From JBOGVA01 sp050692195 (GTDB taxonomy: Bacteria > Actinomycetota > UBA4738): a stretch of 64,000 bases of DNA. Position numbers and translations under genes: made by a program. The notes under the pieces are model-generated. The model worked only from the letters and a program-made list of their open reading frames with translations, did no database searches and was not told the DNA's origin. Shown here piece after piece: positions 50,025-57,984 of the stretch (position 1 is its first letter; the number at the start of each line of letters is the position of its first letter). The stretch is taken from positions 1 to 64,000 of the forward strand of contig JBOGVA010000080.1 of assembly GCA_050692195.1 (NCBI GenBank). The letters are read 5' to 3'.

Positions 50025-50762
50025 CTACGCGGTGAGCCCGCCGTCCACCGCGATCACCGCGCCGTTCACGTATGAGGCCTCCTCGGACGCAAGGAACTTG
50101 ATCACCCCGGCGACTTCCTCGGGCGTGCCGATCCGCCCGGAGGGGATCTGCTCCACGAGCCGCTCCCGCTGCCGGTCGATGAAGTCCTCGGTCATGGCGG
50201 TCTCCACGAATCCGGGGCATACCGCATTGGCAGTGATCCCCCGGCTGCCGTACTCCTTCGCCAGCGACTGGGTCAGGCCGATCACCCCCGCCTTCGAGGC
50301 GGAGTACGCGGCCTGCCCGGGATTGCCTCGAATCCCGGCCGCCGACGAAACGTTCACGATCCGGCCCCACCGGGCCCTGAGCATTGCCGGCAGCGCCTCG
50401 CGGGCGCAGAGGAACGCCCCGGACAGGTTCGTCCTGACCACCCGCTCGAACTCGGAGAGAGGGTACTTCACGGTGAGCCCATCCCGGAGGACGCCGGCGT
50501 TGTTCACCAGGACCAGGGGCTTCCCCACCCACTCGCGGATCTCCCGGAACATCTCCTCGACCTGTCTCTCGTCGGAGACGTCGGCCCGGAACGCCGCGGC
50601 CACTCCGCCGACATCCTCGACGGCGCTGACGGTTTCCTTGGCTCCCGCGTCGTCCCCCCGGTAGTTGCACGCGACGGCGAGGCCGGCCTCGGCCAGGGCC
50701 AGGGCTGTGGCCCGGCCGATGCCCCGGGACGCCCCGGTGACCAGGGCGGTCCGCCTGGTCAC
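50025..50762 (-). CDS. fabG: 3-oxoacyl-ACP reductase
   Basis: The 245-aa SDR enzyme has ALVTGASRGIGRATA, NNAGV, catalytic NVSSAAG and YSASKAGVIGLT. An Arg in NYRGDD after strand 2 fits NADPH use. The GTG at 50762 overlaps the fabH stop as GTGA. Context in the fab operon fixes its role as the ketoacyl reductase. Confidence 0.94.
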   Translation of the reverse strand: MTRRTALVTGASRGIGRATALALAEAGLAVACNYRGDDAGAKETVSAVEDVGGVAAAFRADVSDERQVEEMFREIREWVGKPLVLVNNAGVLRDGLTVKYPLSEFERVVRTNLSGAFLCAREALPAMLRARWGRIVNVSSAAGIRGNPGQAAYSASKAGVIGLTQSLAKEYGSRGITANAVCPGFVETAMTEDFIDRQRERLVEQIPSGRIGTPEEVAGVIKFLASEEASYVNGAVIAVDGGLTA

Positions 50763-51760
50763 CTGGGGGCCTCCTCGGTCCACCGGAGCAGGTTCGCCCC
50801 CCAGGCCAGGCCGGCGCCGAACGCCACGGTGAGCACCAGGTCGCCGGGGCGGAGGCGGCCCTCGCGCCACGCGTGGTCCAGCGCGACCGGCACGGAGGCG
50901 GCCGAGGTGTTCCCCACGGTCTCGATGTCCACGTACACCCGGTCCATGGGAACCCCCAGCCGCTGGGCCACCGACTGGATGATCCGGAGGTTCGCCTGAT
51001 GGGGGACCACCAGCGCCACGTCGTCGGCGCCGATGCCGGCCTTCTCGAGCAGGCGCGCGGAGGCGTCCGCCATTCCCGTGACGGCTCTCTTGAATACCTC
51101 GCGGCCGTCCTTCATCCGGATGGCATGGTCGTGAGCGGCGACGGTCTCGGGGGAAGCAGGCGCGCGCGACCCGCCGGCCGGGATCTCCAGCAACCGGGCG
51201 TGCTTCCCCTCGTTCTCGAGGATCGAGCCGATCACGCCCGGCTCCTCGGAGGGGACGAGCACGGCCGCCCCGGCCCCATCCCCGAACAGCACGCAGGTGG
51301 TCCGGTCGCTGAAGTCCAGGAACCGCGACAGGACCTCCGTCCCGATCACGAGGGCGGTCTCGGCGCCCCCCGTGGTGATCTGCGCCGAGGCGATCTCGGT
51401 GCCGTAGATGAACCCGGCGCAGGCGGCGGCCAAGTCGAAGGCGGCCCCGGCGATACCCAGTCGGTCCTGCACGAACGAGGCCGTGGAGGGGAGGGGCTGA
51501 TCTCCCGAGATCGTGGCCACCACCGTGAGGTCCACGGCTGCCGCGTCGATCCCCGCCGAATCCAGCGCCCGGGCCGCAGCGTCGGCCGCCAGCGAAGCGG
51601 CCGTCTCCCCCTCACCCGCGAACCGGCGGGCCCGGATGCCGGTTCGGGAGAAGATCCACTCGTCGGTGGTATCGACGATGCGCTCCAGCTCGGCGTTGGG
51701 CACCAGACGCTTCGGAAGCGCCGAGCCCAGCCCGGCGAAGCGCGCGTACCGCCGAGTCAC
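50759..51760 (-). CDS. fabH: beta-ketoacyl-ACP synthase III
   Basis: The 333-aa protein starts the fatty acid cycle by joining acyl-CoA to malonyl-ACP. The Cys-His-Asn triad is in DLAAACAGFIYG, VPHQANLRII and VGNTSAASVP. It overlaps the genes on both sides by 4 bp. It is the third gene in the operon. Confidence 0.95.
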   Translation of the reverse strand: MTRRYARFAGLGSALPKRLVPNAELERIVDTTDEWIFSRTGIRARRFAGEGETAASLAADAAARALDSAGIDAAAVDLTVVATISGDQPLPSTASFVQDRLGIAGAAFDLAAACAGFIYGTEIASAQITTGGAETALVIGTEVLSRFLDFSDRTTCVLFGDGAGAAVLVPSEEPGVIGSILENEGKHARLLEIPAGGSRAPASPETVAAHDHAIRMKDGREVFKRAVTGMADASARLLEKAGIGADDVALVVPHQANLRIIQSVAQRLGVPMDRVYVDIETVGNTSAASVPVALDHAWREGRLRPGDLVLTVAFGAGLAWGANLLRWTEEAPR

Positions 51761-52053
51761 CGTCCCTCGGCCGTGGGCTCGATGGCCAGCACGGCGTGGC
51801 CGGCTGCCACGGGCTCGCCCTCGAGACCCAGAACAGCCAACACCCTGCCACCCACGGGGGCCCGGACGATGATCTCGTCCGTCCCGCGCACCAGGCGGAA
51901 CACGGGCTGACCCCGATCGACCATCTCGGCCCCAGCCTCGAACCGGCGTGGTGGAAGGAAGCGAAGCCGCCCGGTCCCCGGGCTCACCAGCACCCGAAGG
52001 TTCACGGGGGGGTCGAACCTCGTCTCATCCGACATCGGACTCGCGTTGCTCAT
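51757..52053 (-). CDS. biotinyl/lipoyl-like domain protein lacking the modified lysine
   Basis: The 98-aa frame aligns by pattern with the C-terminal half of biotin carboxyl carrier proteins: SPGTGRLRFLP, GAEMVDRGQPVFRLV, then APVGGRVLAVLGLEGEPVAAGHAVLAIEP. Where BCCP has EAMKM with the biotinylated Lys, this has RGTDE, so it cannot be biotinylated at that site. It lies between fabD and fabH with ATGA overlaps on both sides, so it is part of the operon. It may be a structural or regulatory relative of AccB. Confidence 0.65.
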   Translation of the reverse strand: MSNASPMSDETRFDPPVNLRVLVSPGTGRLRFLPPRRFEAGAEMVDRGQPVFRLVRGTDEIIVRAPVGGRVLAVLGLEGEPVAAGHAVLAIEPTAEGR

Positions 52054-52988
52054 CACGCCCTCGCTCCGATCTCCGATGCCAGGGCGTCGGCTTCGGCGGG
52101 GGAGCCGGCGGCCACCCCGCGAGCGCCCGGCACGCATCGCTTCACCAGCTTCGACAGGACCTCGCCCGGCCCGGCCTCCACGAACAGCTCGATCCCGGCA
52201 TCGGCCATGGCGCGCATGGACCGGTCCCACCGCACCGGCGACACCAGATGGCGGGAGAGGAGGTCCCGAAGGGCGGAGGGGTGCGCCGAAGGGCGGGCGC
52301 TCGCGTTCGGAACCACGGGGAAGCGAGGTTCCCGGAAGGTCATGCTGGCGACGGCCTGCCGGACCCTCCCCAGGGCCGGCTGCATGAGGGGGGAATGGAA
52401 CGCCCCCGCCACGTTGAGCCGGACCACCCGGGCCCCGCGGCTTCGGGCCATCTCCTCGGCCCGCTCGATCGCCTCGATGCTTCCCGACACCACGGTCTGC
52501 TTCGGGCTGTTCTCGTTGGCCACGGTGAGCACGTCCCCCCGTCCAGCGGTGGCGCAGATGGTGGCGGCTTCCTCGGCGGACAGCCCCACGAGGGCGGTCA
52601 TCGCTCCCCGCCGCCCCTCCGAGGCCTCCTGCATGGCCCGGCCCCGCTCCACCACGGCTGCCAGAGCCTCCTTCGGCTCCACGGCACCGGCCGCGGCCAG
52701 GGCCACGAATTCGCCGAGGGAGTGGCCGGCCGCCATGGCGAATCGGAGGCCCTCGGACTCGAGAACCCGGAACGCCGCGAGGTCGCAGGCGAACAGGGCC
52801 GGCTGGACCACCGAAGTGTCCGCCAGGCGCTCCTCGTCCCTGCACGCCTCCACCACGTCGTATCCCAGGACGTCCGAGGCCTCGGCCATCACGTCCTTGC
52901 CGGCCGGGTGCCCTGTCCAGGGATCGGCCATTCCCGGGTACTGGGAACCCTGTCCCGGAAACAGCACCGCGATCTTCACGCCACTCAC
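52053..52988 (-). CDS. fabD: malonyl-CoA:ACP transacylase
   Basis: The 311-aa enzyme has AVLFPGQGSQYPGM at the start, the nucleophilic Ser in GHSLGEFVALAA, Arg in the following ERGRAMQEA, and His in NVAGAFHSPLM. It loads malonate onto ACP. It is the first gene of the minus-strand fab operon, fabD to fabF. Confidence 0.95.
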   Translation of the reverse strand: MSGVKIAVLFPGQGSQYPGMADPWTGHPAGKDVMAEASDVLGYDVVEACRDEERLADTSVVQPALFACDLAAFRVLESEGLRFAMAAGHSLGEFVALAAAGAVEPKEALAAVVERGRAMQEASEGRRGAMTALVGLSAEEAATICATAGRGDVLTVANENSPKQTVVSGSIEAIERAEEMARSRGARVVRLNVAGAFHSPLMQPALGRVRQAVASMTFREPRFPVVPNASARPSAHPSALRDLLSRHLVSPVRWDRSMRAMADAGIELFVEAGPGEVLSKLVKRCVPGARGVAAGSPAEADALASEIGARA

Positions 52989-53110
52989 CTCACGCTCTCT
53001 TGGGTATGCGACGACCCGCGGCGGGAAACGGATTCACACGACGCGGGTCACCTAGCCTTCTGACCTGACTCACGGTGCCACGGTTACGCGAACGGGGCAA
53101 CTTACCCAGC

Positions 53111-53151
53111 AGAAGGTTGTCCCTGGTTGCTACCTACCGGTAAGAAGGTTG
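53111..53151. repeat. direct repeat AGAAGGTTG in the fabD/ctaE divergent gap
   Basis: AGAAGGTTG occurs at 53111-53119 and 53143-53151, exactly 32 bp apart (about three helical turns), in the 227-bp gap between the divergent fabD and ctaE genes. A TACCGGTA palindrome lies between them. It could be a regulator site for either operon. Confidence 0.3.
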
Positions 53152-53215
53152 GCCGCCCGACAGCGCGCCGGGGGGTGGTTTGACCCCCTCCGCACCCGGT
53201 GGTAGACCGGGCGTC

Positions 53216-53791
53216 GTGACCTCTGTGGCCACCGTGCGCCCCAGACGCACGCCTCCGCTCGTGTTCGGGATGGTTCTCTTCCTGGCGTCCGAGCTGATGC
53301 TCTTCGGGAGCCTGTTCGCGGCGTATTTCTTCCTTCGGGCCACTACCGCCGTGTGGCCTCCGGAGGGCGCGGAGGTCGAGATGGTCTCGCCCTCTGTTGC
53401 CACGGTGATCCTGGCGGCGTCGAGCTTCACGCTGCTGTTCGCCGTCCGCGCGCTCGAACGAGCGAACTCGAGTCGCTTCCGCGCTCTCGTGTGGTGGACG
53501 CTGGCGCTGGGAGCTGCCTTCCTGGCGATCAAAGCGTACGAGCTCTCCGCGGCGCCCTTCGGGATCGGCTCGCACGCGTACGGGTCGATCTGGTTCACGA
53601 TGCTCTCCGCGCACGCGCTGCACCTCCTGGCGGGGATGGTCCTGCTGCTGGTGATGCTGTCCCGAGCCGCACCGCCTTCGTCGGAGATCCGTCCGACCGG
53701 CCATCAGACGGCCGAAGCGGTTGGGTACTACTGGCACTTCGTGGACGTCGTTTGGCTGGCCATCTTCACCACGCTGTTCATCGTGCGCTAG
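53216..53791 (+). CDS. ctaE: cytochrome c oxidase subunit III
   Basis: The 191-aa membrane protein has five hydrophobic helices and the family landmarks FLASELMLFGSLFAAYFFLR, HALHLLAGM and VGYYWHFVDVVWLAIF. The short length (five rather than seven helices) is common in actinobacteria. It starts with GTG 53216. It leads the cluster ctaE-qcrC-qcrA-qcrB-ctaG. Confidence 0.93.
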   Translation: MTSVATVRPRRTPPLVFGMVLFLASELMLFGSLFAAYFFLRATTAVWPPEGAEVEMVSPSVATVILAASSFTLLFAVRALERANSSRFRALVWWTLALGAAFLAIKAYELSAAPFGIGSHAYGSIWFTMLSAHALHLLAGMVLLLVMLSRAAPPSSEIRPTGHQTAEAVGYYWHFVDVVWLAIFTTLFIVR

Positions 53792-54513
53792 TGCGGCGTC
53801 TCGGGGCCCTCCTCGTCCTCGCGGCAGTGCCCACGCTGCTGATCGTGGGGCCTCGTGCCGGTGGCCAGACCGCTGCGACCGAGGAGGGGCGCGAGCTGTT
53901 CGCGACCGGATGCGCGTCGTGTCACGGCGTTGCCGGGGGTGGAACCGCGAACGGGCCGCCGCTCGTGGGTGTCGGACCGGCATCCGTGGACTTCATGCTG
54001 TCGACCGGACGGATGCCGCTGGGTGACCCGACCCAGCAACCAACCCGGCAGGCTCCGAGATACACGGAGGAAGAGATCACCGCGCTCGTCGCGTACGTTG
54101 CCTCGCTCGGCCCGGGCGGGGAACCCATCCCGATGGTGGACCCGGAATCCGGCGACGTGATGCTGGGACGCCAGCTGTACTCATCCCATTGTCTGGCGTG
54201 CCATGGGGCCGGGGCTCAGGGGGCTTCTGTTGGCGGAGGGCAACTGGCCCCGTCGCTCCGTCGGGCCAGTCCGGAAGAAGTGGCGGAGGCGGTGCGGATC
54301 GGGCCCGGCGCGATGCCGCCCTTCGCCGAGGGACTCATGGACCAGCACGAGCTGGATTCGCTGGTTCGGTACGTCCTCGACCTTCGGGAGGCGCCCAACC
54401 CCGGAGGGCTCGACCTCGGACGGGTGGGGCCGGTCGTGGAGGGCTTCGTGGCCTGGATCCTCGGTCTGGGGATCCTGGTGCTGGTGATCCGGTTCACGGG
54501 GACGCGTACGTGA
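53791..54513 (+). CDS. qcrC: diheme cytochrome c subunit of the cytochrome bcc complex
   Basis: The 240-aa protein has an N-terminal signal/anchor, two heme sites (CASCH and CLACH) each in a cytochrome c domain with distal Met (for example GAMPPF), and a C-terminal membrane helix (FVAWILGLGILVLVIRF). It is the actinobacterial-type diheme cytochrome cc that passes electrons directly from bc1 to the oxidase. The GTG at 53791 follows the ctaE stop immediately. Confidence 0.94.
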   Translation: MRRLGALLVLAAVPTLLIVGPRAGGQTAATEEGRELFATGCASCHGVAGGGTANGPPLVGVGPASVDFMLSTGRMPLGDPTQQPTRQAPRYTEEEITALVAYVASLGPGGEPIPMVDPESGDVMLGRQLYSSHCLACHGAGAQGASVGGGQLAPSLRRASPEEVAEAVRIGPGAMPPFAEGLMDQHELDSLVRYVLDLREAPNPGGLDLGRVGPVVEGFVAWILGLGILVLVIRFTGTRT

Positions 54514-55349
54514 CGGGGTTCCGGGGACGGCCGGAGGCTCCCGTTGCCGTGGCGCTGGTGTGCTCCACCCTCGCCGGGCTCGGGCTGCTCGTCGTGTACT
54601 GGCTCGGCGGCCAGCCGCAGATCGAGGGGACCCTGCTCGCGGTGGCCCTCGGCGGGCTGGGCGCGGCCCTCATCCTGTGGGAGCGGCGCCTCATGGCCCA
54701 CGAGCAGGTCGAGGAGGAACGGGTGGCGCCGTCGTCCCGGGACGAGCGGGCCGGGGCCCGGGCAGCGCTCGAGCAGGGCGGCCAGGAGATCGGTCGCCGG
54801 CGGTTCCTGGTCAGGCTCCTGGGAGCGGCCGCCGGGGCCCTCGGGCTGGCCGCGCTGTTCCCGATCCGCTCGCTGGGCCCCGCCCCCGGGCGTTCGCTGT
54901 TCGAGACGGCGTGGAGGCTCGGCACCATCGCCGTCGACGAGACCGGAGTGCCGGTCCAGGCCGACCAGGTTCCCGTGGGCTCGGTTCTCACGGTCTTTCC
55001 TCAGGGACAATTGGGGAGCTCCGACGGCCAGGCGCTGTTGATCCGGGTGGAGGCGGGAGCCCTCCGACTGCCGGCGGAGCGGATGGCGGGGGCCCCAGAG
55101 GGGTTCGTCGCGTACTCGAAGGTGTGCACGCACGCGGGGTGCCCGGTGGGGCTGTACCGTGCGCAGACTCGCGAGCTCCTCTGTCCCTGTCACCAGTCGA
55201 CGTTCGACGTGTTGACCGGGGCCCAGCCCACCTTCGGCCCGGCGTCGCGGGCGCTGCCGCAACTCCCCATCGAGATCGGCTCGGACGGACTGGTGCGGGC
55301 GCGCGGCGACTTCACCGAGCCCATCGGTCCGGGTTTCTGGGAGCTGTGA
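54510..55349 (+). CDS. qcrA: Rieske iron-sulfur subunit of the cytochrome bcc complex
   Basis: The 279-aa protein has two N-terminal hydrophobic helices, then a twin-arginine-like region before a third helix (RRRFLVRLLGAAAGALGLAA), and a C-terminal Rieske domain with CTHAGC and CPCHQS binding the [2Fe-2S] cluster. Three membrane helices are the actinobacterial form. The GTG overlaps the qcrC stop as GTGA. Confidence 0.93.
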   Translation: MTGFRGRPEAPVAVALVCSTLAGLGLLVVYWLGGQPQIEGTLLAVALGGLGAALILWERRLMAHEQVEEERVAPSSRDERAGARAALEQGGQEIGRRRFLVRLLGAAAGALGLAALFPIRSLGPAPGRSLFETAWRLGTIAVDETGVPVQADQVPVGSVLTVFPQGQLGSSDGQALLIRVEAGALRLPAERMAGAPEGFVAYSKVCTHAGCPVGLYRAQTRELLCPCHQSTFDVLTGAQPTFGPASRALPQLPIEIGSDGLVRARGDFTEPIGPGFWEL

Positions 55350-55371
55350 CCGACAGTGAGGCGGTGACCTG

Positions 55372-56766
55372 GTGGTGATGCGGCGGGTGGTGGTCTGGCT
55401 GGACGATCGCCTCGGCGCCGCATCCTTCGCCCGGCGGTCGCTGCGTAAGGCCTTCCCGGACCACTGGTCGTTCATGCTCGGGGAGATCGCCCTGTACTGC
55501 TTCATCATGCTCGTGGTCACCGGGACGTTCCTCGCGTTCTTCTACGTGGCTTCGCCGCGGGAGGTCGTCTATCAGGGGCCGTACGAGCCGCTCCGAGGCG
55601 CGGAGATGTCGGCCGCCTACGAGTCCGTGCTTCGACTCTCCCTCGAGGTTCGGGCGGGCCTGGTGATGCGTCAGATCCACCACTGGGCGTCGCTCGTCTT
55701 CCTGGCCGCCATCACCCTGCACCTGTTGCGGATCTTCTTCACCGGGGCGTTCCGCCGGCCCCGGGAGATCAATTGGATCGTGGGAGTCACGCTCCTCCTG
55801 CTCGGCCTGGCGGCCGGATTCACCGGGTACTCGCTGCCCGACGACCTGCTCTCGGGAACCGGTGTGCGGATCGCGTACTCGATCCTGCTCTCGGTGCCGC
55901 TCATCGGAACGTGGGCGGCGTTCCTCGCCTTCGGGGGAGAGTTCCCGTCGCCCGAGATGCTCGGGCGGCTGTACGCGATGCACATCTTCCTGATCCCCGC
56001 GGCCATCGGGGCCGCCATCGTCGTCCACCTGGCACTGGTGTGGCACCAGAAGCACACCCAGTTCCGCGCACCGGGCCGCCGCGAGGAAACCGTGGTCGGT
56101 TCTCCGCTGTGGCCCAACTACTCGATGAAGGCGGTCGGCCTGGCGTTGATCGTGTTCGGAGTCCTCTCGCTCCTGGGAGGGCTGGCCCAGATCAACCCGG
56201 TATGGATCTACGGTCCGTTCGATCCCACCACCGTGAGCTCTCCCGCTCAGCCGGACTGGTACCTGGGATGGATCGAGGGCGCTCTGCGGCTCGCCCCCAA
56301 CTGGGAGATCCGTATGTTCGGGTACCGGATCCCCGAGCCGTTCTTTCCCGGGGTCCTGTTCCCTACGCTGTTCTTCTCCGGCGTGTACCTGTGGCCGTTC
56401 ATCGAGCAACGGCTGACCGGTGACCGGCGCGAGCACCATCTCCTCGACCGGCCTCGGGATAACCCGATGCGCACCGGGATCGGTGTGGCCGTCCTCACGT
56501 TCGCGGCCGTGCTGACCCTGGCGGGCAGCAACGACGTTCTTGGGGCGTTCTTTCGGATCCCTGTGGAGAACGTGACCCGTGCGTTCCGGGGGCTCGTGCT
56601 GGTGCTGCCGCCGGTTCTCGGATGGCTCGCCTACCGCGCCGCTCGGGAGCTCCACCAGCGCGAGGTCCGAGCCGACAGGTACGTGATGCTCGCGCGCACC
56701 GCGGAAGGGGGATTCGCCGAGGTCGAGGAAGAGGACGCGCCGGCCGAGGAACGGGACCAGCGGTGA
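55372..56766 (+). CDS. qcrB: cytochrome b subunit of the cytochrome bcc complex
   Basis: The 464-aa protein has eight to nine helices. Heme-ligating His are in RQIHHWASLVFLAAITLHLLR and AMHIFLIPAAIGAAIVVHLAL. The quinol-site motif reads PDWYLGW in place of PEWY, as often in actinobacteria. The GTG at 55372 or ATG at 55378 may be the start. It ends with an acidic tail. Confidence 0.94.
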   Translation: MVMRRVVVWLDDRLGAASFARRSLRKAFPDHWSFMLGEIALYCFIMLVVTGTFLAFFYVASPREVVYQGPYEPLRGAEMSAAYESVLRLSLEVRAGLVMRQIHHWASLVFLAAITLHLLRIFFTGAFRRPREINWIVGVTLLLLGLAAGFTGYSLPDDLLSGTGVRIAYSILLSVPLIGTWAAFLAFGGEFPSPEMLGRLYAMHIFLIPAAIGAAIVVHLALVWHQKHTQFRAPGRREETVVGSPLWPNYSMKAVGLALIVFGVLSLLGGLAQINPVWIYGPFDPTTVSSPAQPDWYLGWIEGALRLAPNWEIRMFGYRIPEPFFPGVLFPTLFFSGVYLWPFIEQRLTGDRREHHLLDRPRDNPMRTGIGVAVLTFAAVLTLAGSNDVLGAFFRIPVENVTRAFRGLVLVLPPVLGWLAYRAARELHQREVRADRYVMLARTAEGGFAEVEEEDAPAEERDQR

Positions 56767-57635
56767 TCCTGGCGCACGGCGTCCCGCCCCCGCCGCCGTC
56801 GGACGCGCTCGCTGCGGGCTGGAACGTGGCTACGGTGCTGCTGGGGGTCCTGGCGATCGGGATGTACACCGCTGCGGCCGGGAAGGCGCGGCGGCCCGTT
56901 CCCCGCGTGAGGATGGCCGCATTCGTCTCCGGTGTTGGGGTCGTCGTGTTCGCGCTGGGTTCGCCGCTCGAAGCCTACGCGGGGGCGCTGCTGTCCGTGC
57001 ACATGGTCCAGCACCTCCTGCTGACCCTGCTTGCCGCGCCCCTGATCCTGCTGGGACAACCCGTGTCACTGGCCCGGCGGAGCGGCGCTGGACGGCGTGC
57101 CATTCCTCGCCTCCTGCGAAGCCCCGTGGGCCACGCCCTGACCCACCCGGTCGTCACCTGGTCGCTGTACGCCCTGGTTCTGTGGGGCACGCACTTCACC
57201 CCCCTCTACGAGGCCGCATTGGAGTCGGAGCTCGTCCACGGCCTGGAGCACGTCGCGTACCTCGGGGCCGCGCTCCTGTTCTGGCTCCCGGTGATCGGGA
57301 CGGAGCCGTCCCCCAGGCGTCTCGGTTATCCGGCCCGTCTCCTGTACCTGTTCCTCGCGGGCCCGGTCGGCGCGTTCCTCGGCCTGGCGATCAACCAGGC
57401 CGGCGCGCCGCTCTACGCGCACTACGTGACGCTCCCGCGGGCCTGGGGCCCGACGGTGCTGGCCGACCAACAGGCGGCCGGGTTGATCATGTGGATCGCG
57501 GGTGGGCTGGGGATGCTCCTGGCGATCCTCCTCGTGGCGGCGGCGTGGGCCCGCAGCGACCGCGCCGCCGCCGGCCGGATGGATGCGCGACAGGGCCCTG
57601 CGGACGCTACCGTCCCTCCCGGATCATCCCCATGA
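56763..57635 (+). CDS. ctaG: cytochrome c oxidase assembly factor CtaG
   Basis: The 290-aa protein has seven or so helices and the CtaG (caa3-CtaG) pattern: FALGSPLEAYAGALLSVHMVQHLLLTLLAAPLILLG, the later THFTPLYEAAL, and AGLIMWIAGG. Its conserved His are thought to help insert copper into the oxidase. The GTG overlaps the qcrB stop. It overlaps ctaF tail-to-tail by 29 bp (57607-57635). Confidence 0.88.
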   Translation: MILAHGVPPPPPSDALAAGWNVATVLLGVLAIGMYTAAAGKARRPVPRVRMAAFVSGVGVVVFALGSPLEAYAGALLSVHMVQHLLLTLLAAPLILLGQPVSLARRSGAGRRAIPRLLRSPVGHALTHPVVTWSLYALVLWGTHFTPLYEAALESELVHGLEHVAYLGAALLFWLPVIGTEPSPRRLGYPARLLYLFLAGPVGAFLGLAINQAGAPLYAHYVTLPRAWGPTVLADQQAAGLIMWIAGGLGMLLAILLVAAAWARSDRAAAGRMDARQGPADATVPPGSSP

Positions 57636-57984
57636 GGGCGGTCGCGGCGATGAGCCCGCCGAGCACCACCAGCCACACACCGTAGATCAGTCCCGCGGCG
57701 AGCAGCAGCGAGCCCGCGGCCAGGACCACCGGCCACACGCTCGCCTCTGGGAAGGGGCCCACTCGCTCGCCCGCCGCGTCTGCCGGGCGCGCGCCCGGCC
57801 GGTCTTGGGGAGGCGGCTCGCCCCGGGCCCACCGCGCCGCGAACGTCGCGGCCAACAGGAGCGAGGCCCCCATCGCGGCCAGGAAGATGGTGCCGGCGAT
57901 CTCGTACGCCACCAACCAGTAGGCGACGGCGATGACTCCGCCGAAGGCAGCCGAAGCGACCAACACCTTCGTGGCCGTCCTCAC
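57607..57984 (-). CDS. ctaF: cytochrome c oxidase subunit IV-like protein
   Basis: The 125-aa membrane protein has four hydrophobic segments in two pairs, with a charged loop between, like the actinobacterial CtaF subunit. Visible parts are VASAAFGGVIAVAYWLVA and PEASVWPVVLAAGSLLLAAGLIYG. The GTG at 57984 overlaps the ctaD stop as GTGA. It is the last gene of ctaC-ctaD-ctaF. Confidence 0.85.
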   Translation of the reverse strand: MRTATKVLVASAAFGGVIAVAYWLVAYEIAGTIFLAAMGASLLLAATFAARWARGEPPPQDRPGARPADAAGERVGPFPEASVWPVVLAAGSLLLAAGLIYGVWLVVLGGLIAATALMGMIREGR

